NCBI GenBank assembly: GCA_022791635.1
Contig: JAAVZL010000024.1
Location: 1-64,000 of the forward strand
Reading direction: 5' to 3'
Length of the DNA: 64,000 nucleotides
Source of the DNA: Lachnospiraceae bacterium
GTDB taxonomy: Bacteria; Bacillota; Clostridia; Lachnospirales; Lachnospiraceae
The translations under genes and the position numbers were made by a program. Below are positions 35,473 to 43,446 of the stretch, one piece after another. The first letter of the stretch is position 1, and each line of letters begins with the position of its first letter. The notes beneath the pieces were generated by a model. The model did not search any database. It was not told the DNA's origin and saw nothing but the letters and a program-made list of their open reading frames with translations.

Positions 35473-36465
35473 ATGGCTGGAACAGATATCGGAATTGACT
35501 TGGGTACCGCAAGCATGCTGGTTTTTATAAATGGAAAGGGCGTTGTGTTAAAGGAGCCCTCCGTAGTGGCGTTTGACAGAGATACCAATAAGATCCGTGC
35601 CATCGGCGAGGAGGCTCGGCTGATGCTGGGAAGAACTCCCGGCAACATTGTGGCGGTCCGCCCGCTGCGCCAGGGTGTGATCTCCGATTATACGGTAACC
35701 GAGAAGATGCTCAAGTATTTTATCCAGAAGGCCATGGGAAAGAAGACCTTCCGCAAGCCGCGGATTGCGGTCTGCGTGCCCAGCGGCGTCACCGAGGTGG
35801 AGAAGAAGGCCGTTGAGGACGCTACCTATCAGGCGGGAGCCCGGGAGGTATTGATCATTGAGGAGCCCATTGCGGCGGCTATCGGAGCGGGGATTGATAT
35901 CTCCAGACCCTGCGGCAATATGATTGTGGATATCGGCGGCGGCACCAGCGATATTGCCGTGATCTCTCTGGGAGGCACGGTGGTGAGCACCTCTGTGAAG
36001 GTGGCCGGCGATGATTTTGACGAGGCCATTGTCCGCTATATGAGAAAGAAGCACAATCTGCTCATCGGTGAGCGGACGGCGGAGGATATCAAGATCAAGG
36101 TGGGAACCTGCTTCCCCAGGGCTGAGGTGGACAAGATGGATGTCCGCGGACGGAACCTGGTGACGGGTCTTCCCAAGACCGTGGAGGTGACCTCTGAGGA
36201 TACGGAGGAAGCTCTTCGGGAGACTACCATGCAGATTGTGGAGGCCGTGCACAGCGTGCTGGAGAAGACGCCTCCGGAGCTGGCGGCGGATATCGCGGAT
36301 CGGGGCATTGTGCTCACCGGCGGCGGCGCACTGCTGCGGGGCTTAGAGGAGCTTTTGGAGGAGAAAACCGGTATCAACACCATGACGGCCGAGGATTCCA
36401 TGAAATGCGTGGCAATCGGAACCGGCAAGTTTGTGGAGTTCATGTCCGGAAAGAGAGACGAATAG
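35473..36465 (+). CDS. mreB: MreB/Mbl-family rod-shape actin homologue
   Basis: An actin-like cytoskeletal ATPase of 330 residues guiding lateral wall synthesis beneath the membrane. Phosphate-1 motif GIDLGTASMLVFING, phosphate-2 MIVDIGGGTSDIAVIS and adenosine motif GIVLTGGGALLRGLEE are all intact. A TATAAT box lies at 35357-35362 without a clear -35. The usual partners mreC and mreD do not follow, so this is the solitary Mbl/MreBH-like arrangement; which paralogue it is cannot be settled by eye. A strong terminator follows. Confidence 0.94.
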   Translation: MAGTDIGIDLGTASMLVFINGKGVVLKEPSVVAFDRDTNKIRAIGEEARLMLGRTPGNIVAVRPLRQGVISDYTVTEKMLKYFIQKAMGKKTFRKPRIAVCVPSGVTEVEKKAVEDATYQAGAREVLIIEEPIAAAIGAGIDISRPCGNMIVDIGGGTSDIAVISLGGTVVSTSVKVAGDDFDEAIVRYMRKKHNLLIGERTAEDIKIKVGTCFPRAEVDKMDVRGRNLVTGLPKTVEVTSEDTEEALRETTMQIVEAVHSVLEKTPPELAADIADRGIVLTGGGALLRGLEELLEEKTGINTMTAEDSMKCVAIGTGKFVEFMSGKRDE

Positions 36466-36513
36466 GAGCAGCCGTAAGAAGAGGGAAGGGCTGTGAATAG
36501 AAAAGAAAAAGCG

Positions 36514-36548
36514 GGGGCATGACGGTTGGGGCCGTCCTGCCCCTTTTT
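36514..36548 (+). terminator. Intrinsic terminator after mreB
   Basis: GGGGCATGACGG / CCGTCCTGCCCC stem (one internal mismatch), short loop and TTTTT. It shows that the next gene starts after it, not at the ATG of 36519. Confidence 0.85.
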
Positions 36549-36557
36549 AGGAGCTAT

Positions 36558-38807
36558 ATGAAACTGGAAGGCTATGTGGAGCACATTGTTTATCGAAATG
36601 AAGAAAACGGATATTCCGTCCTGAATCTGGTATCCGAGGGGAAGGAGATCACGGTGGTGGGAAGCTTTCACTATGTCAGTGAGGGAGAGCTTCTGGAGCT
36701 TACGGGATCGTATACGGAGCATCCGCTGTACGGAGAGCAATTTCAGGCAGAGAGCTTTGAGATGAAGGCTCCCAGGGATGTGACGGCCATTGAGAGGTAT
36801 TTGGGGAGTGGCGCCATTAAAGGGATCGGAGCGGCCCTGGCGGCCCGCATTGTGCGCCGGTTCGGCAAGGAGACCTTTTCGATTCTGGAGCGGGAGCCGG
36901 AGCGCCTTTCGGAGATCAAGGGCATCAGTGAGCGCAAGGCCCGGGAGATCGGAGAGCAGCTGGAGGAAAAGAGGGAGCTTCGCCAGGCCATGATGTTTCT
37001 TCAGGAGTATGGAATTTCCATGAACCTGTCTGTCAGGATTTACCAGAAGTACGGACAGGAAATTTATCGTATGATAAAGGAGAACCCCTATCGGCTGGCC
37101 GATGAGATGGAGGGCATTGGCTTTCGCACTGCCGATGAGATTGCCAGGCGGGTGGGAATCCGGGCGGATTCGGACTTTCGCATTCGAAGCGGAATTCTCT
37201 ATGCCCTCCAGCAAGGAGCCGCGGAGGGACATACCTGCCTGCCTCTGCCCCTTCTGATTTCCAGGACCGCAGAGCTTCTGGGGGGCGTTCCCGTGGAGGC
37301 GGTGGAAAAGCACCTCATGGATCTGTGCATAGACAGGCGGCTGGTGCAGAAGCAGCTCACCGGACCCGACGGGGAATTAAAGCCCTTTGTCTATGCCTCC
37401 TCCTACTACCACGGAGAGCTTGCCGTGGCTGCCATGCTTCATGATCTCAAGCTTTCCTTTGAAATTCTGGACTGTGAGATAGAGGGAAGGCTTCAGAGGG
37501 TGGAGGAGCAGGCATGCATTTCTCTGGACGAGCACCAGCGAGAGGCTGTGGCCGTAGCCCTTCGAAACGGCCTTCTGATTCTCACAGGAGGTCCCGGTAC
37601 GGGAAAGACCACCACCATCAATGCCATGATCAAATATTTTGAGATGGAGGGGCTGGATATCTATCTGGCGGCCCCCACTGGGCGGGCTGCCAAGCGCATG
37701 ACCGAGGCCACGGGCTGTGAGGCTCAGACCATTCACCGGATGCTGGAGCTGTCCGGCGGTCCGGAGAATTCCTCGGGCCGGGCCATGTTTGCAAGAAATG
37801 AGGAGAATCCTCTGGAGGCGGACGTGATTATTATTGACGAGATGTCCATGGTGGATCTTCATCTGATGCAGGCCCTTTTAAAGGCTGTGATTCCGGGAAC
37901 CCGGCTGATTCTGGTGGGGGATGTGAATCAGCTTCCAAGTGTGGGGCCGGGCAGTATCCTCCAGGATATCATTCGATCGGAGGCGTTTCCTGTGGTGCGG
38001 CTCACCAGGATCTTCCGCCAGGCGGCCCAGAGCGATATCATTGTCAATGCGCACAAAATCAACCGGGGGGAGCAGGTAGTCCTTGACAATCAAAGCCGGG
38101 ACTTTTTCTTCCTGAAGCGCCAGGATCCCAATGTGATTCTGCGGGTGGTTCTGGCTCTGGTGCAGGAGAAGATGCCCCGCTATGTGAATGCTCAGATTTC
38201 CGATATCCAGGTGCTCACGCCCATGCGAAAGGGCGCTCTTGGGGTAGAGAACCTCAATCAGGTGCTCCAGCGCTATCTCAATCCCCCCTCTCCGGACAAG
38301 GAGGAGAAAGAGCACAGCAAGGGGCTCTTCCGGGTGGGCGACAAGGTGATGCAGATTCGAAACAATTACCAATTGGAGTGGGAGGTCCGCAACCGCTTCG
38401 GTATGGCGGTGGATCGGGGCCTGGGAGTATTCAACGGAGATATGGGGATCATCCGTTCCATCAATTCCTTTGGGGAGGAGCTGACGGTGGAGTTCGATGA
38501 GGGGCGTATGGTGTCCTACCCCTTTAAGCAGCTGGAGGAGCTGGAGCTGGCCTACGCCATTACCGTACATAAATCACAGGGGAGCGAATATCCGGCCGTG
38601 GTCATTCCCCTGCTTACGGGTCCAAAGCCCCTCATGAACCGGAACCTTTTGTACACGGCAGTAACAAGAGCACGCTCCTGCGTAACCCTGGTGGGAAGCG
38701 CGGAAGCTTTTCAGATGATGGTGGAGAATGAGGCAGAGCAGAAACGCTATACAGGCCTTTCCGAGATTATTGGATCTTATCTATCCCCGCAGATGCCCCG
38801 TATGTGA
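36558..38807 (+). CDS. recD2: RecD2-type ATP-dependent DNA helicase (YrrC-like)
   Basis: A 5'-3' superfamily 1B helicase of 749 residues that acts without RecBC. The N-terminal extension with tandem helix-hairpin-helix motifs (GIGAALAARIVRRFG, GISERKAREIG, GIGFRTADEIARRVG) is diagnostic of RecD2. Then Walker A GGPGTGKTTT near residue 344, Walker B IIIDEMSMVD, GDVNQLPSVGPG and the C-terminal YAITVHKSQGSEYP and YTAVTRARS motifs. ATG 36558 after AGGAG is chosen because the upstream ATG at 36519 lies inside the mreB terminator. It overlaps comF by 80 bases. Confidence 0.95.
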   Translation: MKLEGYVEHIVYRNEENGYSVLNLVSEGKEITVVGSFHYVSEGELLELTGSYTEHPLYGEQFQAESFEMKAPRDVTAIERYLGSGAIKGIGAALAARIVRRFGKETFSILEREPERLSEIKGISERKAREIGEQLEEKRELRQAMMFLQEYGISMNLSVRIYQKYGQEIYRMIKENPYRLADEMEGIGFRTADEIARRVGIRADSDFRIRSGILYALQQGAAEGHTCLPLPLLISRTAELLGGVPVEAVEKHLMDLCIDRRLVQKQLTGPDGELKPFVYASSYYHGELAVAAMLHDLKLSFEILDCEIEGRLQRVEEQACISLDEHQREAVAVALRNGLLILTGGPGTGKTTTINAMIKYFEMEGLDIYLAAPTGRAAKRMTEATGCEAQTIHRMLELSGGPENSSGRAMFARNEENPLEADVIIIDEMSMVDLHLMQALLKAVIPGTRLILVGDVNQLPSVGPGSILQDIIRSEAFPVVRLTRIFRQAAQSDIIVNAHKINRGEQVVLDNQSRDFFFLKRQDPNVILRVVLALVQEKMPRYVNAQISDIQVLTPMRKGALGVENLNQVLQRYLNPPSPDKEEKEHSKGLFRVGDKVMQIRNNYQLEWEVRNRFGMAVDRGLGVFNGDMGIIRSINSFGEELTVEFDEGRMVSYPFKQLEELELAYAITVHKSQGSEYPAVVIPLLTGPKPLMNRNLLYTAVTRARSCVTLVGSAEAFQMMVENEAEQKRYTGLSEIIGSYLSPQMPRM

Positions 38808-39456
38808 CGGCATTGTGGGAGGAGGGCTTATCTGTGAGCCCTGCCGGCTGCGGCTGCATCCCCTTTTGGAGCCTCTCTGCAAAAAATGCGGAAAGCCTTT
38901 AAGCCTTAAGGAGGCAGAATACTGTCCGGACTGTTCCCGGAAAAGACATCTCTACACCAGAGGAAGGGCGGCTTTGGAATACGATTCCCTGATGCGGGAA
39001 TCCATTGGCCGCTTTAAATACAAAAACCGCAGAGAGTATGCGGACTTTTATGTGCAGGAGCTGCTTCGCACGTGCAAAGAGGCAGTTAAGAGCTGGGGAG
39101 TGGATCTTTTGGTTCCCGTTCCCCTTCACAAGAGCCGCAGGAAGCTTCGTGGATTTAATCAAGCGGAGCTGATTGCCAGAGGACTGGGGCGGGAGCTTGG
39201 GCTTCCCGTTTCTTCGGAACTTCTGCTGCGTACCAGGAAAACGGTGGCCCAGAAGGAGCTTAATGATCAGGAGCGGAGGGCCAATCTGAAAAATGCCTTT
39301 CAGGTGGCAAAAAATAAGGTGAGCCCTAAGAAAATCCTGCTGATTGACGATATATATACAACGGGAAGCACCATAGATGCCGCGGCTGCGGTGCTTTTGG
39401 ACCACGGGGCGGAAAAAGTGTATTTTTTGAGTATATCTATTGGAAGAGGGTATTAA
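38728..39456 (+). CDS. comF: ComF-family protein (amidophosphoribosyltransferase-like)
   Basis: A 242-residue cytosolic protein of the ComF family, linked to DNA uptake in competent bacteria. The N-terminal zinc finger (RRCPVCDG...CEPCRLR, CKKCGKP...CPDCSRK) is followed by YKNRREYADF and the phosphoribosyltransferase signature ILLIDDIYTTGSTIDAAA. The first 27 codons overlap the end of recD2 in another frame; ATG 38728 has GGTGGAG upstream and gives the usual LLDLIYPRRCPVC start. Confidence 0.92.
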   Translation: MRQSRNAIQAFPRLLDLIYPRRCPVCDGIVGGGLICEPCRLRLHPLLEPLCKKCGKPLSLKEAEYCPDCSRKRHLYTRGRAALEYDSLMRESIGRFKYKNRREYADFYVQELLRTCKEAVKSWGVDLLVPVPLHKSRRKLRGFNQAELIARGLGRELGLPVSSELLLRTRKTVAQKELNDQERRANLKNAFQVAKNKVSPKKILLIDDIYTTGSTIDAAAAVLLDHGAEKVYFLSISIGRGY

Positions 39457-39468
39457 ATGTGGTATACT
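39440..39468 (+). promoter_or_regulatory. Promoter of the c-di-AMP operon
   Basis: TTGGAA (39440-39445), 17-base spacer, TATACT (39463-39468). The -35 box lies in the last codons of comF. The first gene starts at 39504. Confidence 0.5.
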
Positions 39469-39503
39469 ACACGTAAGCAGTAACATAAATTTTGAGGTGA
39501 CTT

Positions 39504-39938
39504 ATGCTAAATGAAGACAAAATCAGGCTTATGACAAAAGCAGCAGTCTTTGAAGCCGGTGAGGGCAAGAAGGCGCTGGCTATGAATAAGTATTTCCGGG
39601 GAGACTATATCAGTATCAATCTCATTGCCTCCTGGATCTCTTATACCATTGCCTTTGCCATCGGCGTGGCCGCCTGGGCCTTTTATCATATGGAGGATTT
39701 GATGGAGAATATTAACACCATGGATCTGCCTGCCCTGGGGAAGCATTTCGTATTCCTCTATCTGGGGCTTTTGGCGGTCTATCAGGTGATCAATTACGCG
39801 ATATATCATATCCGCTATCAGAAAAATCGCAAAATGCTTGCTGCCTATCAGCAGCTTTTAAAGCAGATTTCCCATATTTACCAGATGGAATCCAAAAGCG
39901 GCGGCAGTGATTTTGCAGGAGGAGCAAAAGAAAAATGA
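39504..39938 (+). CDS. Two-helix membrane protein upstream of cdaA
   Basis: A 144-residue protein with two transmembrane helices (about 38-60 and 82-103), flanked by charged cytosolic ends; the C-terminal QQLLKQISHIYQMESK looks helical. TTGAGGTGA precedes the start. It overlaps the next gene by four bases (ATGA). I recognise no named family. Its place as first gene of the cdaA-cdaR unit suggests a role in c-di-AMP control or in the partner permease-like protein; that is inference. Confidence 0.75.
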   Translation: MLNEDKIRLMTKAAVFEAGEGKKALAMNKYFRGDYISINLIASWISYTIAFAIGVAAWAFYHMEDLMENINTMDLPALGKHFVFLYLGLLAVYQVINYAIYHIRYQKNRKMLAAYQQLLKQISHIYQMESKSGGSDFAGGAKEK

Positions 39939-40966
39939 CAACCTTACTGGAAATAAGAGAAAAGATGAAACTGTTTATGGGGAAATATGATATTTATATC
40001 ATTCCTCTGATGAAGTTCTTACTGGCCCTGATCACATTTCTGATGATCAACGGAAGCGTAGGCTTTATGGAGCAGGCTAAGAATCCGGCGATCGCTCTGA
40101 TTTTTGCTCTCATGAGCTCCTTTTTGCCGGTAAACATGATTGCAGTTTTCGGAAGCATTCTGGTGCTGGCTCACGCATATGCATTGTCGCTGGAATTTTT
40201 TGTGATTGCCTTTGTGGTGATTCTGCTGATGGTGCTGCTTTTCTTCCGGACGGCGCCTCAGTACGGCTATCTTCTGATTTTAACGCCTTTGGCCTTTGTG
40301 CTTAAGGTGCCTTATCTGGTTCCTCTTGCCATGGGTCTGATGGGAACGCCTGCGGCGGCCATCCCGGTAGCCTGCGGTACTGTTGTATACTATCTGCTTC
40401 ACTATATGAAGCTGAATACCACTATGCTGAGTGGAACGGAAAACGAGTCCATGAAGCAGAAGATAACGTATCTCATTGACAATGTGATTCGCAATAAAGA
40501 AATGATGCTGATGGCGGCAGCCTTTGCCCTGACCCTTCTGATTGTATATGTGGTACGACGGATGTCCATTGACTATGCATGGTCCATTGCCATCGGAACG
40601 GGAGCCGTGGTGGACTTTGTGGTGCTGCTTCTTGGTAGCATGGTGATGGGCGTGTCCCTGAAGGTGCTGCCGGTGCTGCTTGGAAGTCTTATTTCTGCGG
40701 GTCTTGCCATTTTGCTGCAGCTTGCGGTGTTCAGTATGGACTATTCCCGAACGGAGTATGTGCAGTTTGAGGATGATGAGTATTATTACTATGTAAAGGC
40801 TGTTCCCAAGATGACCATTGCCGTGCCGGAGAAGCGGGTGAAAAAGATCAGCGCTCAGAAAAAGCAGAGCACGCCAAAGAAGAAGCCGGTTCCGGCCAGA
40901 AGAACCAAGGAGCGTCCCCATATGGAGCAGAGCCATACGGATCACCGGGAGCGGGCACACAGATAA
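39935..40966 (+). CDS. Multi-pass membrane protein of unknown function in the cda operon
   Basis: A 343-residue protein with about eight hydrophobic helices (from KFLLALITFLMINGSVG to LQLAVFSMDY) and a cytosolic tail of some 60 residues that is Lys/Arg/Pro-rich (KKQSTPKKKPVPARRTKERP). It starts within the stop of the preceding gene and ends 43 bases before cdaA, so the three are a transcription unit. It resembles integral permease-like proteins seen before cdaA in Lachnospiraceae, but I can assign no activity. Confidence 0.75.
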   Translation: MTTLLEIREKMKLFMGKYDIYIIPLMKFLLALITFLMINGSVGFMEQAKNPAIALIFALMSSFLPVNMIAVFGSILVLAHAYALSLEFFVIAFVVILLMVLLFFRTAPQYGYLLILTPLAFVLKVPYLVPLAMGLMGTPAAAIPVACGTVVYYLLHYMKLNTTMLSGTENESMKQKITYLIDNVIRNKEMMLMAAAFALTLLIVYVVRRMSIDYAWSIAIGTGAVVDFVVLLLGSMVMGVSLKVLPVLLGSLISAGLAILLQLAVFSMDYSRTEYVQFEDDEYYYYVKAVPKMTIAVPEKRVKKISAQKKQSTPKKKPVPARRTKERPHMEQSHTDHRERAHR

Positions 40967-41009
40967 ATAAGAGATCATTTGGAAAATAAGGGAGCAAGGA
41001 GGCGGCAGA

Positions 41010-41897
41010 ATGCAGAATTCCATAACGGATCTGATTGGCAAATCGATGAAGACATTAGACTCTTTACAGATCCGGGCAACAGATATAGTGGAAGTGGTCA
41101 TTTTGGCATTTCTGCTGTATCAGGTTTTGGTGTGGATCAAGAGAACCAGGGCCTGGTCTCTTTTGAAGGGCTTTTCGGTGCTCCTGATTTTCATCTTTCT
41201 TGCATGGACCTTTCAGCTGACCACCATCCTCTGGCTGGCCCAGAATGTGTTCAGCCTTGGAATTACCGCATTGATTATCGTATTCCAGCCGGAGCTTCGA
41301 AGGGCTCTGGAGCAGCTGGGACAGCAGAATATCCTAAGCTCCATGTTCAGCTTCGACAGCTCTAAGGAGAACAGCGCCAGATTCAGTGACAAGACGGTAA
41401 ATGAGCTGGTAAAAGCAGTCTATGAGATGGCCAGGGTGAAGACAGGCGCCCTGATTGTGATTGAGAAGAATACGCCTCTTCATGAGTATGAGAGAACGGG
41501 CATTACCCTGGATTCCCTTTTAAGCAGTCAGCTTTTGATTAATATTTTTGAACACAATACGCCCCTCCACGACGGAGCCATTATTGTGCGGGGAGACCGG
41601 GTGGTCTCCGCCACCTGCTATCTGCCTTTGTCAGACAATATGTTCTTAAGCAAGGAGCTGGGAACCCGTCACCGGGCGGCGGTGGGAGTCAGCGAAGTGA
41701 GCGATTCTCTGACCATTGTGGTGTCGGAGGAGACCGGAAAGGTATCGGCGGCCCTGGAGGGCAAGCTGATGCGGGCGATCACGGAGGAGGAGCTGCGGGA
41801 GCTGCTTATAGAGGCTCAGAATAAATCACCGGAGACAGGCCGGTTCAAATTATGGAAAGGACGGGTGAAGAAGCGTGAGAAAACTGCTGACAAATAA
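41010..41897 (+). CDS. cdaA: Diadenylate cyclase CdaA
   Basis: Makes cyclic di-AMP from two ATP at the membrane; 295 residues. Three transmembrane helices occupy about residues 20-100 and the DAC domain follows. Its two signature motifs are intact: DGA at 188-190 (HDGAIIVRGD) and RHR at 220-222 (GTRHRAAVGVSE). CdaA is normally controlled by CdaR, encoded next with a 23-base overlap. c-di-AMP sets potassium and osmolyte uptake and wall stability in Firmicutes. GGAGGCGG precedes ATG 41010. Confidence 0.96.
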   Translation: MQNSITDLIGKSMKTLDSLQIRATDIVEVVILAFLLYQVLVWIKRTRAWSLLKGFSVLLIFIFLAWTFQLTTILWLAQNVFSLGITALIIVFQPELRRALEQLGQQNILSSMFSFDSSKENSARFSDKTVNELVKAVYEMARVKTGALIVIEKNTPLHEYERTGITLDSLLSSQLLINIFEHNTPLHDGAIIVRGDRVVSATCYLPLSDNMFLSKELGTRHRAAVGVSEVSDSLTIVVSEETGKVSAALEGKLMRAITEEELRELLIEAQNKSPETGRFKLWKGRVKKREKTADK

Positions 41898-43152
41898 CCT
41901 GGGCTTAAAGCTTCTTTCCGTAATTGCGGCAGTGATGCTTTGGCTGGTTATTGTGAGTATGAACGATCCGGTGGCCTATCAGGATTTTTCGGGCATTCGG
42001 GTTACCATGCTCAATGAGGATGCGGTGACGGATAAGGACAAGGTTTATCGAATTGAGGATAACAGCGATATCATCAGCGTGCGGGTGCAGGCCAAGCGGT
42101 CCGTGCTGCAGAAGCTTTCCTCAGAGGACTTTACGGCTACCGCCGATATGGAGAAGAATATTAAGCTTGACAATCTGGTAGGTATTGAGGTTGTCTGCAG
42201 TGACCGGAATGTGCGGACTGCGGATATTACGAAAAGCCGGGAAAATGTGGTGATCAGCATTGAAGATGCCTTAAGCGATCAGTTTAACGTGGTGGTCAAT
42301 CAGAGCGGCACGGAGGGCGACGGCTATAAGGTGGGAACGGCCGTGCCGGAACAGAGCCTAATCCAGATCAGCGGTCCGGCTTCCGTGATTGCGGAGATTG
42401 GCCGGGTGGAGGTGGATCTGAACGTCACCGGCTTTACCACGGATCAGATAAAGAACTGCGCCATCAAAATCCTGGATCGCAATAACAGGCAGATTGATAC
42501 CACCTATCTGGAGTACAACGGAAAGACCACGGGCATGAACGTTCATGTGACCATGTATAAGAAGAAGACGGTACGCCTGCGGGTGGATTATACGGGAACG
42601 CCCGGGGACGGCTACAGCTTTAAGGAGCTTACCTTCAAGCCGGAGACCCTGGAGATTGCCGGAACCGAGGAGGATATTGCAGACTTAAGAGAAATTACCA
42701 TACCGGGTGAGGCTGTGAACATAGACGGTATCACAGAGGATACACAGATCAATGTGGATGTGACCAAATATCTGCCGGAGAACATCCGACTGGGAAATGA
42801 GAAGGATGCTTCCGTGGCCGTGGAGGTAACCCTGGAGAAGAAGCAGGGCAAGACCATCCGCATTCCGGTGGAGGAGATTGAGCTTCGGAATGAACCAAGG
42901 GGATTGCAGATAGACTTTGGCAAGCTTAGCGAGGTCGAAATTGTAGTCATGGGAACCAGTGCAGAGCTTGGGGAGCTTAAGGAGGATCAAATTGCCGTAA
43001 GCCTTGATCTGGATACCTATTCCAAGGCGGGAACCTATACCAGAGCTCTTGAGGTGGAGCTTCCCCAGGTTTACGACCTCATGCAGGAGGTCCAGGTGGA
43101 ATTCAAGCTGGTAAAACGCACTGCCGCCGGCAATAATAACAGTAATCATTGA
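41875..43152 (+). CDS. cdaR: CdaR, YbbR-domain regulator of CdaA
   Basis: A 425-residue membrane-anchored extracytoplasmic protein. An N-terminal helix (LGLKLLSVIAAVMLWLVIVS) is followed by four YbbR-like beta repeats, each around 80-90 residues (for example VQAKRSVLQKLSSEDFTATA and GTPGDGYSFKELTFKPETL). CdaR binds and modulates CdaA in other Firmicutes. The start is GTG 41875, inside cdaA. glmM, the usual third partner, is not next; an HPr gene follows after 30 bases. Confidence 0.93.
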   Translation: MRKLLTNNLGLKLLSVIAAVMLWLVIVSMNDPVAYQDFSGIRVTMLNEDAVTDKDKVYRIEDNSDIISVRVQAKRSVLQKLSSEDFTATADMEKNIKLDNLVGIEVVCSDRNVRTADITKSRENVVISIEDALSDQFNVVVNQSGTEGDGYKVGTAVPEQSLIQISGPASVIAEIGRVEVDLNVTGFTTDQIKNCAIKILDRNNRQIDTTYLEYNGKTTGMNVHVTMYKKKTVRLRVDYTGTPGDGYSFKELTFKPETLEIAGTEEDIADLREITIPGEAVNIDGITEDTQINVDVTKYLPENIRLGNEKDASVAVEVTLEKKQGKTIRIPVEEIELRNEPRGLQIDFGKLSEVEIVVMGTSAELGELKEDQIAVSLDLDTYSKAGTYTRALEVELPQVYDLMQEVQVEFKLVKRTAAGNNNSNH

Positions 43153-43182
43153 GACACGAAAAAGAGAATGGGAGGTTTTCAT

Positions 43183-43446
43183 ATGGTAAGTCAGAAGGTA
43201 GTCATTCAAAATCCAACAGGGCTGCACTTAAGGCCGGCAGGGATTCTCTGCAAGACGGCTATGCAGTTTAAGGCGCTGATCACCTTTACATTTGAGAATA
43301 CAACGGCAAATGCAAAGAGTGTGCTGAGCGTGCTGGGAGCCTGCGTCAAGTCCGGCGATGAGATAGAGCTCATCTGTGAGGGTGTGGACGAGAAAGCGGC
43401 TCTTGCGGCCATGGTAGAAGCTGTGGAGAGCGGCCTTGGTGAATAG
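43183..43446 (+). CDS. HPr-type phosphocarrier protein
   Basis: An 87-residue phosphocarrier. From ATG 43183 (after GGGAGG) the active-site His falls at 15 (PTGLHLRPAG; the usual Ala after His is Leu) and the regulatory Ser at 46 (NAKSVLSVLG), exactly the classical HPr spacing. Having both sites distinguishes it from Crh, which lacks His15. HPr passes phosphate from enzyme I to EIIA proteins such as the one at 60 kb, and HPr(Ser-P) serves catabolite repression. Linkage to cdaAR is unusual; whether this is the main HPr or a paralogue is unclear. Confidence 0.88.
   Translation: MVSQKVVIQNPTGLHLRPAGILCKTAMQFKALITFTFENTTANAKSVLSVLGACVKSGDEIELICEGVDEKAALAAMVEAVESGLGE

Noticed and set aside
36036..37313. 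425-codon minus-strand frame across mreB and recD2
   Set aside because: Crosses a terminator and two genes on the other strand, with no coding signature.
43168..43182. Start of HPr at ATG 43168
   Set aside because: It gives a five-residue extension and overlaps the GGGAGG ribosome site of ATG 43183, from which His15 and Ser46 fall at classical positions.
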